Assembly: GCA_918807975.1 (NCBI GenBank)
Contig: OU964923.1
Location: forward strand, 4,216,001 to 4,280,000
Direction: 5' to 3'
Length of the DNA stretch: 64,000 nt
Origin: Aplidium turbinatum
Lineage: Eukaryota; Chordata; Ascidiacea; Aplousobranchia; Polyclinidae
Position 1 is the first letter of the stretch, and every line of letters starts with the position of its first letter. The translations under genes and the position numbers were made by a program. Below are positions 35,801 through 45,500 of the stretch, piece after piece. A model generated the notes under the pieces. It searched no databases. It was not told where the DNA came from and saw only the letters and a program-made list of their open reading frames with translations.

Positions 35801-35984
35801 TATATTAAACCAAAGTTAGAGTAAGTGAGATGATTTTTCTTTAATACATTCTAAAATTAACTCCCTTTTTTTCTAGGAACTCTCCATCGCAACAGAATGG
35901 ATCAGAGGCCATTATATGCATTTAGCTAAGAAGCTTGGCAAAGATGTTCAAGCTCCAAAACTTGCCAATTTCTCTTCATTTTAA
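14824..35984 (+). CDS. BBOX1-like: Gene B: BBOX1-like Fe(II)/2-oxoglutarate dioxygenase, 10 exons, 404 aa
   Basis: Exons are 14824-14900, 15277-15410, 27716-27932, 28566-28641, 28854-28898, 29393-29532, 30200-30389, 31158-31280, 33564-33668 and 35877-35984. All are flanked by AG/GT, every junction is in phase, and TAA ends at 35984. The start is ATG 14824, about 30 codons before the AVWLR motif as in human BBOX1, with no mitochondrial presequence. The N-terminal zinc domain shows C36, C38, C41 and H86. The catalytic double-stranded beta-helix shows H211-x-D213 (FHMDYP), H354 (FDNRRFLHSRR) and R366 as the likely 2-oxoglutarate arginine; GGESLVVDGFEAAE fits the family. Known family role: cytosolic hydroxylation of gamma-butyrobetaine to L-carnitine. 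The cage tyrosines and tryptophan of human BBOX1 look substituted, so the substrate is uncertain. Intron 2 (12.3 kb) is packed with transposons. TMLHE is the alternative family, less likely without a presequence. Confidence 0.9.
14997..15082 (-). repeat. tRNA-like SINE head fragment
   Basis: The reverse complement carries a box A-like segment and a box B-like segment (CCGAATC region at about 15020). It resembles the SINE-3 head. It lies in intron 1 of gene B. Confidence 0.5.
15815..16605 (+). other. Three exon-like ORFs of unknown function in intron 2 of gene B
   Basis: Candidate exons are 15815-15964, 16042-16304 and 16464-16605. All are bounded by good AG/GT sites, the phases agree, and TAG ends the last at 16605. 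The middle exon encodes CKIYKNEIFDIVPQL and LVINSTQKRGFAAI; the last encodes KWMKASERKKLK. An in-frame TGA lies at 16477-16479. A tiny ATGGCA/gtaaga exon at about 15612 could start it. It does not fit the gene B phase, so it is a separate gene, a pseudogene or chance. A transposon begins six bases past the stop. I do not recognise the product. Confidence 0.35.
17207..17854 (-). pseudogene. Transposase remnant with WSDGCGYQNRN motif
   Basis: Two frames in the same direction (17854-17483 and 17455-17207). The first reads ...QAVLLCPKTKAS, YKTKL-like segment, WNETEGDLRSEV and then IVIWSDGCGYQNRN. A D-x-C-xx-QN-x-N signature after a hydrophobic strand looks like the second catalytic aspartate of an RNase-H-fold transposase seen in several invertebrate transposons. 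I cannot name the superfamily. The second frame includes QHSNFMKIDGCCLLSIRPGK. Frames are broken. Confidence 0.55.
18897..19260 (+). pseudogene. LINE ORF2 C-terminal fragment
   Basis: It reads LPRQAWVRLNRLRTGVG, then CECGAEEQTADHIINDC and DDETKDWLL. This is the same family as the copies at 26457-26815 and 34021-34250. Stops interrupt it, and it ends in an ATGACGACGATGA run typical of a LINE tail. It is inserted in the transposon at 16611-19691. Confidence 0.75.
20290..20560 (-). pseudogene. C-terminal remnant of the TAGGG-family transposase
   Basis: The minus strand encodes PCCTQAVERAVKLATEVS, which aligns with PCHTQAVERAIKLVTDAS of the transposase at 70-2298. Basic residues and a stop follow in the same way. 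This ties the two elements to one family. Confidence 0.75.
21394..23748 (-). mobile_element. hAT element inserted in the minisatellite
   Basis: The ends are CAGTGGCGTAGC and GTTACGCCACTG, with a perfect 8-bp duplication CCAAGTAG (21386-21393 and 23749-23756) taken from the satellite unit. Both ends carry TGCCGCCCT segments. The minus strand at 21762-21500 encodes IWPETLTHNMKVEIIKLGPE, which resembles the N-terminal region of ZMYM-type/hAT transposases. The remainder is lost or replaced by a piggyBac derivative. Confidence 0.9.
22463..23478 (+). mobile_element. Short piggyBac derivative (copy 2)
   Basis: TTAA at 22463-22466 and 23475-23478. The ends TTAACCGTATCTGTTACTG and CAGTGACAAATACGGTTAA are inverted. 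It carries DNCEVHNKPFV near its left and, just before the right end, LYCKKCMEYCLHRNVK...FCVQCKK, which looks like the cysteine-rich C terminus of piggyBac transposases. It has about 200 bp (22740-22960) that copy 1 lacks. Confidence 0.72.
24898..25258. mobile_element. hAT MITE
   Basis: Ends CAGGGTTGCCAT and ATGGCAACTCTG, with near-perfect duplications GCAATATC (24890-24897) and GCAACATC (25259-25266). It has no coding sequence. AATAAGGACA words recur near both ends. Confidence 0.78.
25742..25953 (+). repeat. SINE-1 copy, full length
   Basis: The tRNA-like head has box A (TAGCCGAGTGG) and box B (GGTTCGACACC). The body CTTCCTTGCCTTCCCGTCC follows, and it ends ATACGAC plus an A9 run. The same family occurs at 42996 and 56988. 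Confidence 0.85.
26308..26503. repeat. 67-bp inverted repeat at a LINE end
   Basis: 26308-26375 and 26435-26503 are near-perfect reverse complements (CGAGACTGCTGAGTGG ... GCCCTCCAATCTA). They flank a 60-bp loop that holds the LINE's CATCATC tail. Confidence 0.8.
26424..26815 (-). pseudogene. LINE ORF2 C-terminal fragment
   Basis: The minus strand encodes LARLAWVRLNRLRTGIGRF, CDCGATEQIAEHVIHHC and LDSETAEWMI, ending in a CATCATCATC tail near 26424. It is the same LINE family as 18897-19260. Part of the end is repeated in inverted orientation just beyond (26308-26375). Confidence 0.78.
27180..27210 (+). other. Hammerhead-like core motif
   Basis: CTGATGA, an imperfect GGGT...GGCC hairpin, then GAAACGGCGTGTC. 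Same layout as 14515-14543. Confidence 0.3.
28945..28980 (-). other. Degenerate hammerhead-like motif
   Basis: The minus strand reads CCCGAAGGA, AGCTGGAAAGCC, GAAAACCGTCGC. The first block departs from CTGATGA, so only the layout is shared. It lies 46 bases after the exon 5 donor of gene B. Confidence 0.25.
29152..29285. mobile_element. AGTGCTC palindromic MITE, partial copy
   Basis: It shares AGTGCTCAATGCCAAGC, AGCAGAGCAAATTA and TTTGTTTCACCC with the copies at 38035, 44571 and 46615. It is shortened by loss of the centre. It lies in intron 5 of gene B. Confidence 0.6.
30404..30617. mobile_element. hAT MITE in gene B intron 7
   Basis: Ends CAGGGCTTCCAT and ATGCCATCTGGCAACCCTG, with a perfect 8-bp duplication ATCTACAT (30396-30403 and 30618-30625). 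It starts only 14 bases after the exon 7 donor. Non-coding. Confidence 0.8.
30860..31060 (+). repeat. Dispersed repeat, TTTAGCCTGATG family
   Basis: GTTTTAGCCTGATGCTGCG, GGTTCGCTGTG and GTTCCGAAAGCTAGTGCAAA recur at about 52485-52600 and, reversed, at about 3140-3265. No terminal duplication found. Confidence 0.5.
31458..32399. mobile_element. hAT non-autonomous element
   Basis: Ends CAGCGGTTCTCAACC and GGTTGAGAACCACTG, duplications GTATAAGC (31450-31457) and GTATAAAC (32400-32407). GGGCCA repeats lie at both ends. No transposase is visible. It lies in intron 8 of gene B. Confidence 0.88.
32488..32530 (-). other. Degenerate hammerhead-like motif
   Basis: The minus strand reads CTTGAAAAC, a 5-bp hairpin GGCTA/TAGCC, then GAAAACGTTCG, the same last block as at 14515. 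Confidence 0.3.
32973..33285 (-). repeat. SINE-3 copy, complete
   Basis: The tRNA-like head lies at 33200-33280 on the minus strand (box B is the reverse complement of AGAATCGAACT; box A near 33265). The body and the GATAAAGATTCAATC tail follow to 32973. This is the best copy for defining the family. Confidence 0.78.
34021..35600 (+). pseudogene. LINE ORF2 C-terminal fragment, split by a hAT MITE
   Basis: 34048-34250 encodes CNCSVEEQTAEHILYGC and LSILDYST. The frame resumes at 35517 with IKWLLEECGHLTS, like the DDETxxWLL segment of the copies at 18897 and 26424. The hAT element at 34251-35516 lies between. Confidence 0.78.
34251..35516. mobile_element. hAT element with GATCTTGA satellite ends
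   Basis: Ends CAGAGATGGGC and GCCCATCTCTG, duplications TCTACACT (34243-34250) and TCTACAAT (35517-35524). About 130-180 bp inside each end consists of GATCTTGATCTTCAAGATCA repeats, able to pair within and between ends. The 800-bp centre has no coding I recognise. It lies in intron 9 of gene B. Confidence 0.85.
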
Positions 35985-36294
35985 TTTCTACAACATTGGC
36001 AACATGAAAATGTCAAACATTGGAAAAGTTGGCAAATAGAAAAATCTTAACCCTTCCAGAAATGTGACTGTACATATTTTGTAGAACCAAACGAAGTGAT
36101 GTTTGATTGAGCAGCTTTCTGCAATATTCGTTTGTAAGATTTACGATGAAAGTGGAAGATTCTTTGCAGCTTTAACTTTTCCTGGTTTAAGACTTTGGGT
36201 CATACCTAATTCTAAGGAATTTTTATCACTGCACCTTTTCTCAGAAAACAGTTACAGTATGATGCCATATGGCATTAAAACTATGAAATCGCAA

Positions 36295-36300
36295 AATAAA
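36295..36300 (+). terminator. Possible polyadenylation signal of gene B
   Basis: An AATAAA lies about 310 bases after the stop codon of gene B. No closer canonical hexamer was seen. Confidence 0.3.
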
Positions 36301-36396
36301 GCAAAAGCGTTTTTTTCCGGTTACCTCGCTCTTGGTTTTGCCTGCTATGCATCACAGTTTCATTTAGACTACGTACATTAACCGTAAGATGGCTTA

Positions 36397-36663
36397 GGCT
36401 CGGTGGCTTAGTGGTTAGTGTGCCCGCCTCTGAATCGATAGGCATGGGTTCGATACCTTGTCGGGTCATACCAAAGACTTTTTAAAAATGGTACTGCATC
36501 TAATTTCTGCTTGGCACTGAGCAATGGGGTGGATTATGGTAGTAATGTACTCAATTGCGCCTCTATACGGCTGCATTGACACTGTCTGCTTTGTAAAGTG
36601 CTGAGGAGCAACGCATTCTGCGATGGATACAGCGCTATATAAAAACTAACATTATTATTATTA
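36397..36663 (+). repeat. SINE-2 copy, complete
   Basis: The tRNA-like head has box A (GTGGCTTAGTGG) and box B (GGTTCGATACC). The body follows, and the tail is ACAGCGCTATATAAA then ATT repeats. The second copy is at 49089-50329. Confidence 0.85.
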
Positions 36664-36896
36664 AAGGCATACTCAATGAAATTTTCAAACGGGAATTAAA
36701 CATTAAAATGCGTAAACTGAACATTCAAGAATACATTTCAAAAAAAATTACCGAATAAAATTTGTTTTCAATGGCGCTGGCAAGGCCCAAAGTCCAATGT
36801 TTCATTTATTTTCATTTTTTTCAAAATGACCAAAAAGTGCAAACACAGCTCGAGAATACGTAATAAAAGACAGCAATAACAAAAGCCACGTTACAA

Positions 36897-36980
36897 CATC
36901 TGATGTTTTAACATCAGATCTGAGGTTTTGAGCAAACTGTCTGATGTTTTGACATTGAAATCTGATGTTTTGATGTACAT
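36897..36980. repeat. Short direct/inverted repeats of CATCTGATGTTTTGA
   Basis: Four imperfect copies of a 15-bp word in about 80 bp, one followed by its inverse. 36664-37240 otherwise shows nothing. Confidence 0.6.
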
Positions 36981-37246
36981 ACATACATAGCCTACAGTTA
37001 AATCGCCGGCAGTAACAACTGTTGCGTGATCAGCTGATTGCTCGTCTTTTATTACGTGACTGTACAGTCGCACGCTTCGCTGCTCAGGCCCATACTGGTT
37101 TTGAAAGCTCTGACAAAAGTACGCGCAGAATGCTGATCAGACCGCAATGGGGCAAAATTTTATTGAAAATCGTTTTATGGTAGCAAGTTAAACACAAAGA
37201 ACGTGGAAAATCGCCAAGTCAGGTTTTTCTTTTAGTACCCCTTTAA

Positions 37247-37480
37247 GATGGCGCAGCGGATAAGGCGTTGGCTTTTCAATTATGCAATCCTGGTCCGTCT
37301 CCCGGCGTCACCTGGTTGTTGAAAACACCGCCCACCTCTACCTAGAGTGTAATAAATTGGGTGGGCATAATGCTGCAGGAAAGGCGGCCGAGAGAAAGGA
37401 ACTGGCTATACTACTCTCCTTAGTGCCGAAGGCCGATGGATTGATGCTAAGCCAAATGAACTTTCCAGTTTGCTAAAGCT
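37247..37480 (+). repeat. SINE-5, tRNA-derived
   Basis: GATGGCGCAGCGGATAAGG gives box A, and a weak box B (GGTCCGTCTCC) follows at normal spacing. A non-tRNA body runs to about 37480. Single copy in the window. Confidence 0.5.
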
Positions 37481-37703
37481 GAAGCAGATCTACACTTGTA
37501 CTAATCATTTTGATCGTAACTGGATAAAAAGCAAAGGGAGGAAAAACACCGAATGGACCACCATCGATCTTTCCTGGAGTGGTTCAGCCTTACTTGAAGC
37601 AGTCTTCTCAGTGCCGAGAAGTACAAAAGTTTCAGCTGAGGCTCAAGCAGCAAAGGAACAATTTCGAGCAGAAGCACTCGATAAAATAGCGGACTTTTCA
37701 TGA
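37480..37703 (+). other. Unrecognised open frame with stop
   Basis: It encodes ...TCTNHFDRNWIKSKGRKNT, then WSGSALLEAVFSVPRSTKVS and EQFRAEALDKIADFS, stop at 37701-37703. Composition is protein-like. No splice site pairs it with a neighbour with confidence. Possibly the tail of a mobile-element protein. 37704-38030 is empty. Confidence 0.3.
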
Positions 37704-38034
37704 TTTTATGATGTTATCGTGAAGCGGTTCAGTTCGATTTTTTTAGATATGATTTAGGACTTAGGTATTCTAGAATCTAGACAATAGTTGCTGTTTTTGT
37801 GCGTTTAATTGGTTGTTTGAAAATGTCATACTCTGAAGCCTAACGGTTCAACTTTTTTTTCTAAATTTTAATCAAGCTTGTGTACCTGAAATATAATCAT
37901 TGCGTTATTAGATTTACCACGAAAAGTATGAATAAGCCTGCATTGTGTAAAAGTACATGAAAAGGTTGAAATAGGAAAGTGAAAATAGAAAAGATAAACA
38001 TTGAAGCGCTTATTTGACACCAGAAGAACATAGA

Positions 38035-38265
38035 ATATATTATGTTGTTCAATTAAATCAAATATAGTTATTACTATCTAAACCCTTGACAGCCTGTTTC
38101 ACCTAAAGGAGGATCATCACAAGGTTCTTATTCAAATAGTATTTGAATAAGAACCTTCTGATGATCCTCCTTTAGGTGAAGCAGGCTGTTAAGGTATTCG
38201 ATAGTAATCACTATATTTGATTTAATTCGCTCTGCTTTGCATTTTGCTTGGCATTGAGCACTTTT
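38035..38265. mobile_element. AGTGCTC palindromic MITE
   Basis: Nearly perfect foldback centred near 38140 (TTCTTATTCAAATA/TATTTGAATAAGAA). The arms include GATGATCCTCCTTTAGGTGA and ATCAAATATAGTTATTACTA. The right end is CTTGGCATTGAGCACTT. 38266-39582 shows no gene beyond the possible 3' UTR of gene C. Confidence 0.78.
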
Positions 38266-39582
38266 TGTACTGTAGTATTAATATTTTTCATTGTTTAATG
38301 TTATTGAATTAAATGCCTGGTGAACAGTCTCATTCAATGTTTAGTGAAAATTTATATACTGAAGAATTATGAGAGCTCTATGCTTTGAACAAAACATTGT
38401 CAACAGAAAGGTTTCTGGTCAGCAGTTATTGAAGCAGTTGGGGTGTGCACTAGGATCATTAAGAAGATAATATGAGTCCAGTAGGCTACCAATGAAATCC
38501 TCGGACACTAAATCAACAGATTTCTATACAAAGTGCGCTACATTCAAAAAATACAACGTGGTCTTTTTAAGTTATCGGACCTCTTGGAAAGGTTAAGGAA
38601 ACCATACTTGGCCCGTGTCTGAAATCACTCCCTGGCGATTAGCGATGTTTCTTTGGACTACATCGAGAGGCTAATGAAAAGCAATCAATTTTTGAGATTG
38701 TTGTCCAAGACCAAGTTTAATTGGCAGGTTTCAGATTGTAGATTTTTGCATAGTTAGCTAGGCTATTAACGATAATCTGATATGTAAATATTTCTGACGT
38801 TAAATGCAAAATAAATAATTACAAGCAAGATTCTATCAGCAATAACATGTGTTTTGCGTGTTCTACAGGCAAGGTGTTCGCTGAAATACAGCAGCTGCCC
38901 ATGCTTTCAAGCACATGATTGCTTCATGGCAAGCAGAAAAGATACAACAGCAAGGTTTATACAACATTTCCTGTACTGTAGATTTTCAATGAAAGAGCCT
39001 GTCTCAGTGAGAGCCGATGTTGATTAGAAAGATGAGTTCTTTTTCGGCTACTAATTTGCGTTTATTGTCAAACATCATATACACAACTACTGGAAAATCT
39101 GATAATGTGTGACATTCATGTAAATGAATTCTGTAGTAGAAAACATATAGATCATAAAGAGAATAAGTAGACCTAATCTAAGTGAAAAATTCAAATTCGA
39201 TGTATCGAAAACAACATAAAAAAATCAAATAATAGATAAATTTCATCATCTTTTAGGAATCACAGAGAATTCACATGGGCAAGAGAATGATTCAATGTAC
39301 ATAACCTACAGTCGAGTAGAAAAAGATTCAAAACTTTACCTCAAAATTACTTGAGGCTTCTTTACATTTTGCCAATTTCCGCTTTGACAAACAGTAAAAA
39401 TGTTCACATGAAGCTTCGATTGCGCTCACACTGTTAACAATACAGTACAGTACTAAAATACGTGCGGTGTTGTCAAAATTGCCTTTGTCGTATAGATAAC
39501 TTCATTGATGAAGCATCCATTTAACTTTTTCTTATTTTTATACATATTTCTTCATGGATATCTGACAACTCCTTCTTCAGAG

Positions 39583-42500
39583 TTAGAAAGAAGAATAGTT
39601 TGCCAGTTTAGGAGGTGATACATTTTTTCCGAGCTTTTGGGCCAGAAGCATGTAATTGCTTCTCATCCATTCCCCTTTGAGACAAACTTCCTGAAATATC
39701 AAATGATTTTCATGATGCTATGAATCAAATTTCGATATGTTGTTGAATTATACCATCAACACCTTGCGTGACACGGCAATGCAACACAATTACGGAACAT
39801 ATTTTTTTATTTTTTGTAATACGTTTTAAACTGCCAATGCTGCTGCAATAATATTGACTTCGAACAGCCGCTAAGCGAAACACAGGTCTATCGCTGTTGT
39901 ATCTGGTTACTATATGTTCTGTAGCTGCTGCTAAGAAACATGGTTGATTTCATTGCTGCACCGTTATGGTTAGCGAATCGCAAGTCCTAGCTATTCTGGT
40001 AAGTACTTAGCCTTGTGTTTACTGCCTGGAAGAACGTTCTTTTCTACAAAATAATGTTATTGGTAACTTATCAATGAATCTGCTGCAACCACGCTTTGAA
40101 AATTTGTAGTTTACCGCATTCTATTTCTAAATCATATTATTTGAAGTTGACTATTACCACGACTTTTAATTGAAAGGCTGATGTCACCAGATCTGTATTC
40201 AAACCAAGGTCCACTGAATGCAGAGGTGAAGACACAAGGCCATTCTGCTTCAGACAGCTACAGATTGGTTTGCAGTATTTCTAATTAGAGTAAAACTGAA
40301 ATCAATTCTTGAGAAAAATTGACCTTTATGACGCGACTCCCGCCGTTCGATCGGAATGCTTTCCTCGTGTGAACCATTCGTCTGTTGTCGAAGCAAACTA
40401 CAGCGTTTGGGTGGTGACGAAATTGCACCTAAGGAAAGTAGTAAGATTACCAAAGTAAAATATTATCTAGCGAGAGAATGGGATTGTTTTGAAGTTCTAA
40501 TCAGAAGATTTATTTCCAAGTCAATAGTTTTGCCGGACAATTTCGCCGATTACTATTATTATGAGAGTTTTACTGAACAAATCAAAGCCATGCTGCTATT
40601 TTTTGATTACTCTTGTTGCTGATAGATTTTAAAACAAAAAACTACTCAAGTGTTTAAATCTAAACTAACGCTGGTCTTGTTTAGCGTTCTAACAGCTAAC
40701 TCATGGATGAAGCCATCCCAAACAGGCACAATTGAAGACCTGAGTTAGAAAACCACTTATTAAGCCACGTTTTGTAAAATTGATTTATCACCAAAATTGT
40801 GTTGTATAGGCCTAATGGTCAATGCATGTCCCCGCGCAAAGTTACATCTGTTGAATATCTAACAATTTTTCAAAACAAAATGTTTATTTCTAATGCCAAC
40901 CAAGACAGCCACTTTATTTGGTCCAGATTTTTACCAGACCGGGTACAGATCTGACCAGATTTAGACCAGATAAATTGGTTGTCTACGAACCTTCAATTCC
41001 TCTCTTAGTAAAATTTCCATAAACTTTTTATAAGCTCCATAAAATCGATCTACATCCTTTCCGTAGACCTGTAACCTGCATGGGTAATCCGCAGCCATGC
41101 AAACTCCAACAATCTGTGGAAATTTAAACAGAGAATTTATGTTATGTACTATATGCTAAAGTATAATCCGCTATACCTACGAGAACTTTGTATCATGGAG
41201 AAAGTTAAACTAGACAACCTCTCCCGTCACTGCTAGTAATTAACATGATGCCATATTTTCTACACCAAATGTAATAACTGGAAAGAGATTTTGCACCCCT
41301 TTTCTCTATTAGTTAGCCCTATACATCACATTATTTTAAAGCTTTCCGTGCTGTAGCTTCAATTGGTAAGATAGCCTACTGATAAACATACCAAAAATTC
41401 AACGTTTTAAATCATTGTTGCAAAGTAAAATTAAATGATGATTCGTAGCAGACCTATAGAAAAAACACAGCAACAAAAGAAAAAAAACTACTGTGTTCTA
41501 TAACTAGTAATAATGTAAACGTATTATTAATCAATGTAATGTAGTGTACAAATGCTTTCATTCGTGACATTGCTGGTATTACTATGGCTTCAACCACTAT
41601 ATTGGCTTCCCATTTGGTGGGAGCAAAGTTTTAGCTTACGTCACTGATCGTACCTGGTCATAATAGTCAACTGTGATGCAAAGAGGCGAACGCTGGTAAT
41701 ACCGCTCCATGGGGACTTTGTTCTCCATGTAAAGAGGGACCTCTGTTAGAATCTTGAAAGCGGCAGGATCTTCTACTCGAAGAATTTCAGCCGCTTCAAA
41801 CGCGTCGGCCACTACGCTCTCTCCTCCGGTAACTTCCTTGTCAAATCTAAGGAAATAATTGATCGTGTAATTAAATGATCATTGCGAGTCTTGTGGTCAT
41901 GCTGCCAGTTTATTGTACTTATTCGGCCTAAAAGCTATACACAAGTGTAGAAAACAAGGAACCATCTGATACAAACATGCTAGTGACTCTTATCTGCCGT
42001 TGCAGTAAATATCTGCTCCGTTGGCATACAAAAGGGTTCTCCGCATTTGCAGGCTGCCACCATTTCGCTTACAGAAACTTTCAGAGTTTTTTACACTTCA
42101 AAGTTTTAAGATCGATTCCAAGTTGGGTCACGCCGAAGACTTCAGCTTTGTTCCTTCTTGCAAACGCAATGACGATAAATCCGGTAATAAAGTAATGGCG
42201 TCGTAAATCTGATGCAAAACTTTAATGACGTTCAAAACTTTAATGACGCGCTAACCACTCGGCAGCCGTGGCCGAGTGGTTAGCGCGTTGGGCTCGCAGT
42301 CGAGAGTCTGCATGTTCGACTCCAGCCACCCGCACTTGCTGTTGTTTCTCTGGGCAAGAAACTTAACGATAATTGCCTCTACCTAGTGATCGATTTCGAG
42401 TAATGGGTAGTACCAAATTTAAGTCATAAGTAAAGTAGACAACAGGAAACAGACATTGCAGTCGGCTGCAGCGTGGGTCAGGTGTATGTCAGAAGGCGTA

Positions 42501-45500
42501 CACCGATGCAATGCGCTCAAGTCCGCTTTCCCGCAATGCAGGATAAAGATAAACAAACAAACAAACAAATGAGCTTTTTCGCTAAAAGACCAATTAGTAG
42601 AGCTACAATAAATAAGCCATATTGTTACTATTATCGCAAGCAAATAACATTGGAACTCTAAACATTTAGTATCAACTTTTTGCAGTTAGCTTTTTTAAAC
42701 CAAGAAGCGAATCATACTAAGTTATGTTGCAATTGCGTATCTTCCAATGCAGTTACAATTGCTGCTATACAATTAAGTCTACTATATACTAACTTTATGC
42801 AATTGTGTAGCGTCATTTCTCCACCGCCCTCATTATAGGTGTAATCCATGTGGAAACCCAACTCATGAGATGTATTGCTGCTGCTGTTGATCTCATCACG
42901 CTTGTAGTTGACAATTTCAGCGATTGGACCATCCTTGAAAAAATCAAACTTTGTAAGCATCAACAATTCCAGATGATTGCAATTATCTCTAAACCCCGTC
43001 GGCTAAACAGCCTCGTAGTGTGAGCGCTGATGTGAATTTGAAAAGGGCGGAAGTTCGACACTACTCAAAAGTATACGTCTTTGTCTTTGGTAAGACACTT
43101 AATGACATGGGGGAGGTTGACATGAAGATTGACTTCCTTGCCTTGCTCAACAAACACCGGGCGTAAGTTTAGGAACGACAAAACATTAACTCTTAAGTTC
43201 TTAACTGTTTCGCTATGTAATTTTGCGCCATTGCTGTCGGAAGTAATTTCATTGTCACTGGTGTGATTTCTCTAGTTTATTATTTTCCACAGTAGTGGTC
43301 TTAGGTACATGTAAGTGGGAAGACCACTGGTTGGTTGGTTAGTTTTGAATCTTTATCCTCGGACTGACAAAGCCTTGATATGTTATTCCTGGTAGTTTCG
43401 CATACTTGTAGAGGCTCTGGACGCAGGGCCGGTTACCGCGATGGACAGAGTGAAGTTTTCCGATTGTTGAAGTGTTGTTGCGGGGAATTATTCCATTCAC
43501 TAGGTGCCGCTGAATGGAGTGGTCTTACGTAGCAATAGAGTTAAAAGTGGGCACTGTATGGCCGTTTTTGTTCACCTCATGTCGGCTGCTGTAGTAGCCT
43601 TACTCAGTTGTATGAAAGTGAGAAAGCCTTTGCACTGTTGCAATGGCCTCCGGTAAAGAAAGAGTTAATGCGGCACTGAGATATTACATAATTGATAGAT
43701 TTTTCTCACCCTTGAAAATGGAGTGATTTGGATTAGTCCAAGAGTGTCAGCTGCCTGCAAATATATTTTGCAAACACACTTCTGTTTTTATATACGATCA
43801 AAAGATTTATAAAGGTACGTTTCCAATAAGCAGGTGTTTTCATTTACTGTAAAATTATTATTACTAACTTACAGTAAATAAAGCTTGCCATGTGTTTTAC
43901 CAAGTTTTTCAACACTACAATTTGTCATATTAAAAATACATTTATGAAATGAAAATCCAAGTTAACTATTAAATAATTACGTTACTGTATAAATTTATAA
44001 AAAATGTATTTATATACAACTAACTGTTAGTTTTTACAATTGGGCTGTTTTTGTTTACAAATGTTACAATACTGTAGAATTAAGATTCATCAACATACAG
44101 CAAATCTCGAAGCGTCATTGTTATCGTCGTCTCCAGCGTCAAACAACAATAAACACGATAAAAGCCGAATGTAGTGTTGAATGCATCAACTAACCAAAAC
44201 TTCCGTAACATGTGGAATTGTAGATTATACTTTTGAACAAATATACTAGAAGTATGGAAAGTTGGATGTTTATTGTTATTTTAATAGGCACACAATGACG
44301 CTTCGAGATTTGCTGTATGTTGATGAATCTTAATTCTATTGTAACATTTGTGAACAAAAACAGATCAATTGTAAAAACTTATCACCTTTAAAAATTCCTC
44401 ATCGTCTAAAGGAAAATTCTCAACTTGGCATAAACCTTCCTCAAACAATGTCTTCATCCACCTAATAGAGTAGGATTAGAATAATTGTGCATAAGTGAGA
44501 TTATAGTACACCTAATACGTGCATAAATAATAAGTACGAGTAGCCTATTACTAATTTACAAAAAAAACGTGCTTAATGCCCAGGTAAAAAGCTTAGCAGA
44601 GCATATTACATTAAATTCAGTTACTATTCACTAAAAACCTTAACAGGCTGTTTTACCCTTATTAAGATCACTAGAAAGTTCTAATTCAAATAAAATCATG
44701 CCATAGCATGATAGAAATATTTTACATCAATTAGAGCTAATTTGAATACAAACCTTCTGATGATCCCAATAAAGGTGAAACAACCCATTAAGGTGTTTAG
44801 TCAAGGGTTGCTGTATTTGATGTCACAGCCAATATATAAATATAAATAAGCTATACATGAAACATACTGTAGGCTATATAATGTAAAGATTTAATGATAT
44901 GTGGAAAAGGTGTAACCTAGCATATATATGATATTGACAAAAATCAATAAATTTGAGATGTAGTCGTGTGAAAAGCGGGAACGTTCATTTTTCGTAGTTG
45001 TGTAAATTTACAGACCATTACATTGTTCTGTCTAGTCTCACTTTCTTCTTAATTATGTTCAAATACGTTTTTAGTTATTATGCCTAAGTTTGAACATTCC
45101 AATTATTTGGTAAAGGCGTAGGCTATGCAATGTGCGTATGGAAACCATGAATCTGTGAACTAAACGCGTTTAATTCAGTGAATAATTATAATAGACGACA
45201 AAAGGTTTCTTAATACTCGGAATTTGCCTGAAATTTACTGCATTATTTTAAAACTTTTTGAAGGCAAAATTTCAAGGTTTTGTGTCAAAGCGTTGGTTGT
45301 TCTAGTCATCTCTAGGTCATCATTTCGCTCTCATAACTATTGACACAGACAACCAATTTATCTGGTACATTTTTTCATCAGATCTAGTAGGGATCTGGTA
45401 AAGATATGGACCAGATAAGGTGGTTGTCTGAGGTGGTTTTTTAAATTTTTTTTTTTTTTCAGTGAATACCGAAAATAAAACTCGTCATAATCAGCGATGG

